Source: DASQDT01 sp036380435 (GTDB lineage Bacteria > Acidobacteriota > Blastocatellia > Pyrinomonadales > Pyrinomonadaceae). From it: 6,986 nt of DNA. A model generated the notes under the pieces. That model worked only from the letters and a program-made list of their open reading frames with translations. It was not told the origin of the DNA and searched no databases. The DNA lies in contig DASVES010000355.1 in the NCBI GenBank assembly GCA_036380435.1, positions 1 to 6,986 on the forward strand. The letters run 5' to 3'. A program made the translations under genes and the position numbers. How positions within the stretch are numbered: the stretch's first letter is position 1; each line of letters opens with the position of its first letter. Of this stretch, positions 5,553-6,986 are shown one piece after another.

Positions 5553-6884
5553 ATGCGAAACAACCGTCAGGGGGTGGGTGAGCGTCCTCAGTCCCGCGCC
5601 TCGCGACGCGCCAAACTATTGCTTGCGCTCGCCGGCGTCGTCTTCGGATTGCTGCTCGCCGAGGTCGCCCTGCGCGCGACCGGCTACTCCTTCCCGGAGT
5701 TCTACACGACCGACGAGCGGCGCGGCTATGCGCTCCGGCCCGGCGCGGCCGGGTGGTATCGCAAAGAGGGCGCCTCTTACGTCCGCATCAACTCGGACGG
5801 CCTGCGCGACCGCGAGCACGCGCGCGAGAAACCAACAGACACCTTCCGCATCGCCGTCGTCGGCGACTCCTACGCCGAGGCCCTGCAGGTCGAGCTGGCG
5901 GCCTCCTTCTGGGCCGTCATGGAGCGCCGCCTGCAAGCGTGCGCGGCGCAGTTCGCCGGCGGGCGTCGCGTCGAGGTCATCAACTTCGGCGTCTCCGGCT
6001 ACGGCACGGCGCAGGAGTTGATCACGCTGCGCGAGCGCGTCTGGGACTACTCGCCCGACCTCGTCCTTCTGGCCTTCACCACCAATAACGACATCACCGA
6101 CAACTCGCGCGCCCTCAAGAAGACCGACCAGACGCCCTACTTCGTGCTCCGCGACGGCCGGCTCTCCCTCGATGATTCCTTCCGCGAGACGCGCGCCTTC
6201 CGCCTCAACCGCTCGCCCCTCGGTCGGCTCGGCGCATCGCTCGTCTCCGGCTCGCGCGTCGTCCAGCTCACGCAGCAGGCGCACGCCGCGCTGCGCGCCT
6301 ACATGAAGAGACCACGCGCCGCCGCCGCGTCGCCACCCGCGCAGCAGACCGCGCGCGCCCGACGGCAGACAGTGCTTCTGACACACCGCAGCGCCGGGTC
6401 GTCGCCGCCGCAAACGCAGCCGACGACAACAAAGGACGGCGCGACGCCCGGCGAGGAGTTGGGAATCGACAACCTCGTCTACCGCGCGCCGCCCGACCAG
6501 ACGTGGGGCGAGGCGTGGCGCGTCACGGAGGAGTTGCTCAAAACGATGCGCGATGAAGTCCGCGGGCGCGGCGCGGAGTTTCTCGTCGTCACGCTCTCAA
6601 ACGGCATACAGGTCTACCCGGACCCGGCCGCCCGCGCCGCCTTCATGCAAAGGGTCGGCGCCACAGACCTCTTCTACCCGGACGCGCGCGTCCGCGCCCT
6701 CGGCGAGCGCGAAGGCTTCCCCGTCCTCAATCTCGCGCCCGCGCTTCAGGAGTACGCCGACCGCGAGCGAGTCTTTCTCCACGGCTTCGGCCGGGAACTC
6801 GGCAACGGCCACTGGAACGAACTCGGCCACCGCGTCGCGGGCGAGATGATTGCCGAAAACCTCTGCGCAGGCGCGGCGCGTTGA
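5553..6884 (+). CDS. Membrane-anchored SGNH/GDSL-hydrolase-like protein
   Basis: 443 residues. A basic N-terminus and one hydrophobic segment (about 21-41) make a signal anchor, placing the rest outside the cytoplasmic membrane. SGNH blocks: nucleophile S106 in VVGDSYAEAL, G147 in NFGVSGYGTAQE, N178/N179 in TTNNDITDN, and the C-terminal NGHWNELGH (418-426) with probable catalytic H420. Relatives usually carry Asp before this His (D-x-H-x-N); here it is N418, which could weaken or alter catalysis. Such proteins remove or transfer acyl groups on polysaccharides, lipids or peptidoglycan; the substrate here is unknown. Residues about 252-300 are a low-complexity Arg/Ala/Pro/Thr/Gln insertion, probably disordered. 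ATG 5553, 11 bp after the upstream stop, is preferred over TTG 5484, which overlaps that gene. Its ribosome site is weak (GAAG 9 bp upstream), so coupling to the upstream gene is likely. GTG 5574 is an alternative start. Confidence 0.87.
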   Translation: MRNNRQGVGERPQSRASRRAKLLLALAGVVFGLLLAEVALRATGYSFPEFYTTDERRGYALRPGAAGWYRKEGASYVRINSDGLRDREHAREKPTDTFRIAVVGDSYAEALQVELAASFWAVMERRLQACAAQFAGGRRVEVINFGVSGYGTAQELITLRERVWDYSPDLVLLAFTTNNDITDNSRALKKTDQTPYFVLRDGRLSLDDSFRETRAFRLNRSPLGRLGASLVSGSRVVQLTQQAHAALRAYMKRPRAAAASPPAQQTARARRQTVLLTHRSAGSSPPQTQPTTTKDGATPGEELGIDNLVYRAPPDQTWGEAWRVTEELLKTMRDEVRGRGAEFLVVTLSNGIQVYPDPAARAAFMQRVGATDLFYPDARVRALGEREGFPVLNLAPALQEYADRERVFLHGFGRELGNGHWNELGHRVAGEMIAENLCAGAAR

Positions 6885-6897
6885 AGATGTTTAATGA

Positions 6898-6981
6898 GTC
6901 GCGGAGCGACGGAAGAATGTAGCCCACGGCGTCGGGCCGTGGGTCAGCGTCGCTTAAAAACACGGAAGCCCCGTCAGGGGC
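6898..6981. repeat. REP-like palindrome cluster downstream of the SGNH gene
   Basis: Three small hairpins follow the stop codon: GTCGC/GCGAC (6898-6902 and 6906-6910, 3-base loop), CCCACGGC/GCCGTGGG (6923-6930 and 6936-6943, 5-base loop) and GCCCC/GGGGC (6968-6972 and 6977-6981, 4-base loop). No T-run follows any of them, so a simple intrinsic terminator is not supported. The layout, non-coding and 3' of a gene, fits a repetitive extragenic palindrome of the kind mobilised by REP-associated tyrosine transposases. Genome copy number cannot be seen here, and no transposase is present. The element may continue past the window edge. Confidence 0.55.
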
Positions 6982-6986
6982 GAAAG

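Noticed and set aside
5616..6413. Minus-strand open frame of 265 codons
   Set aside because: Antisense shadow of the SGNH-like gene in GC-rich DNA; no recognisable domain.
6923..6943. Rho-independent terminator of the SGNH gene
   Set aside because: A good 8-bp stem, but TCAGCGTCGC follows with no T-run on the plus strand.

Overview
The window comes from a GC-rich bacterium. A CheB-CheR-PAS histidine-kinase fusion, short heptanucleotide repeats, a REP-like palindrome cluster and secreted NTF2-like and SGNH proteins together suggest an environmental Gram-negative lineage. Acidobacteriota (Blastocatellia-like) is my best guess. This rests on recalled genome style, not on a marker gene, so it is tentative.

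Left half, minus strand (1-3807): a two-component operon. The first gene (445-3807) encodes a 1120-residue hybrid protein: CheB methylesterase, CheR methyltransferase, PAS, a long coiled coil, a second PAS, and a NarX/DegS-type kinase (HisKA_3 plus HATPase). Its last codons overlap by 8 bp the start of a NarL/FixJ-type response regulator (452 down to the window edge). The DNA-binding domain of that regulator lies outside the window. A sigma70-like promoter (3838-3866) sits just upstream of the kinase start. The kinase would phosphorylate Asp56 of the regulator, so chemotaxis-type methylation enzymes are physically joined to a transcriptional output rather than to CheA.

Centre, plus strand (3808-4620): a divergent 223-bp intergenic region, then an HxlR-family winged-helix regulator (4031-4477) with an unusual C-terminal four-cysteine cluster. 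It is followed by three blocks of a 7-bp tandem repeat, one inverted relative to the other two (4481-4594).

Right half, plus strand (4621-6986): a probable two-gene operon. It holds a secreted protein with two tandem NTF2/SnoaL-like domains and, 11 bp later, a membrane-anchored SGNH-hydrolase-like protein whose expected C-terminal Asp is Asn. The window ends in a cluster of three small palindromes that looks like a REP-type element.

The most interesting signal is inside the kinase. The coiled coil carries Glu-Glu pairs at exactly seven-residue spacing over six heptads, flanked by small residues. This resembles the methylation helix of chemoreceptors, in the same polypeptide as intact CheR and CheB active sites, and suggests methylation in cis. 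I saw no CRISPR, tRNA, rRNA, transposase or defence genes.
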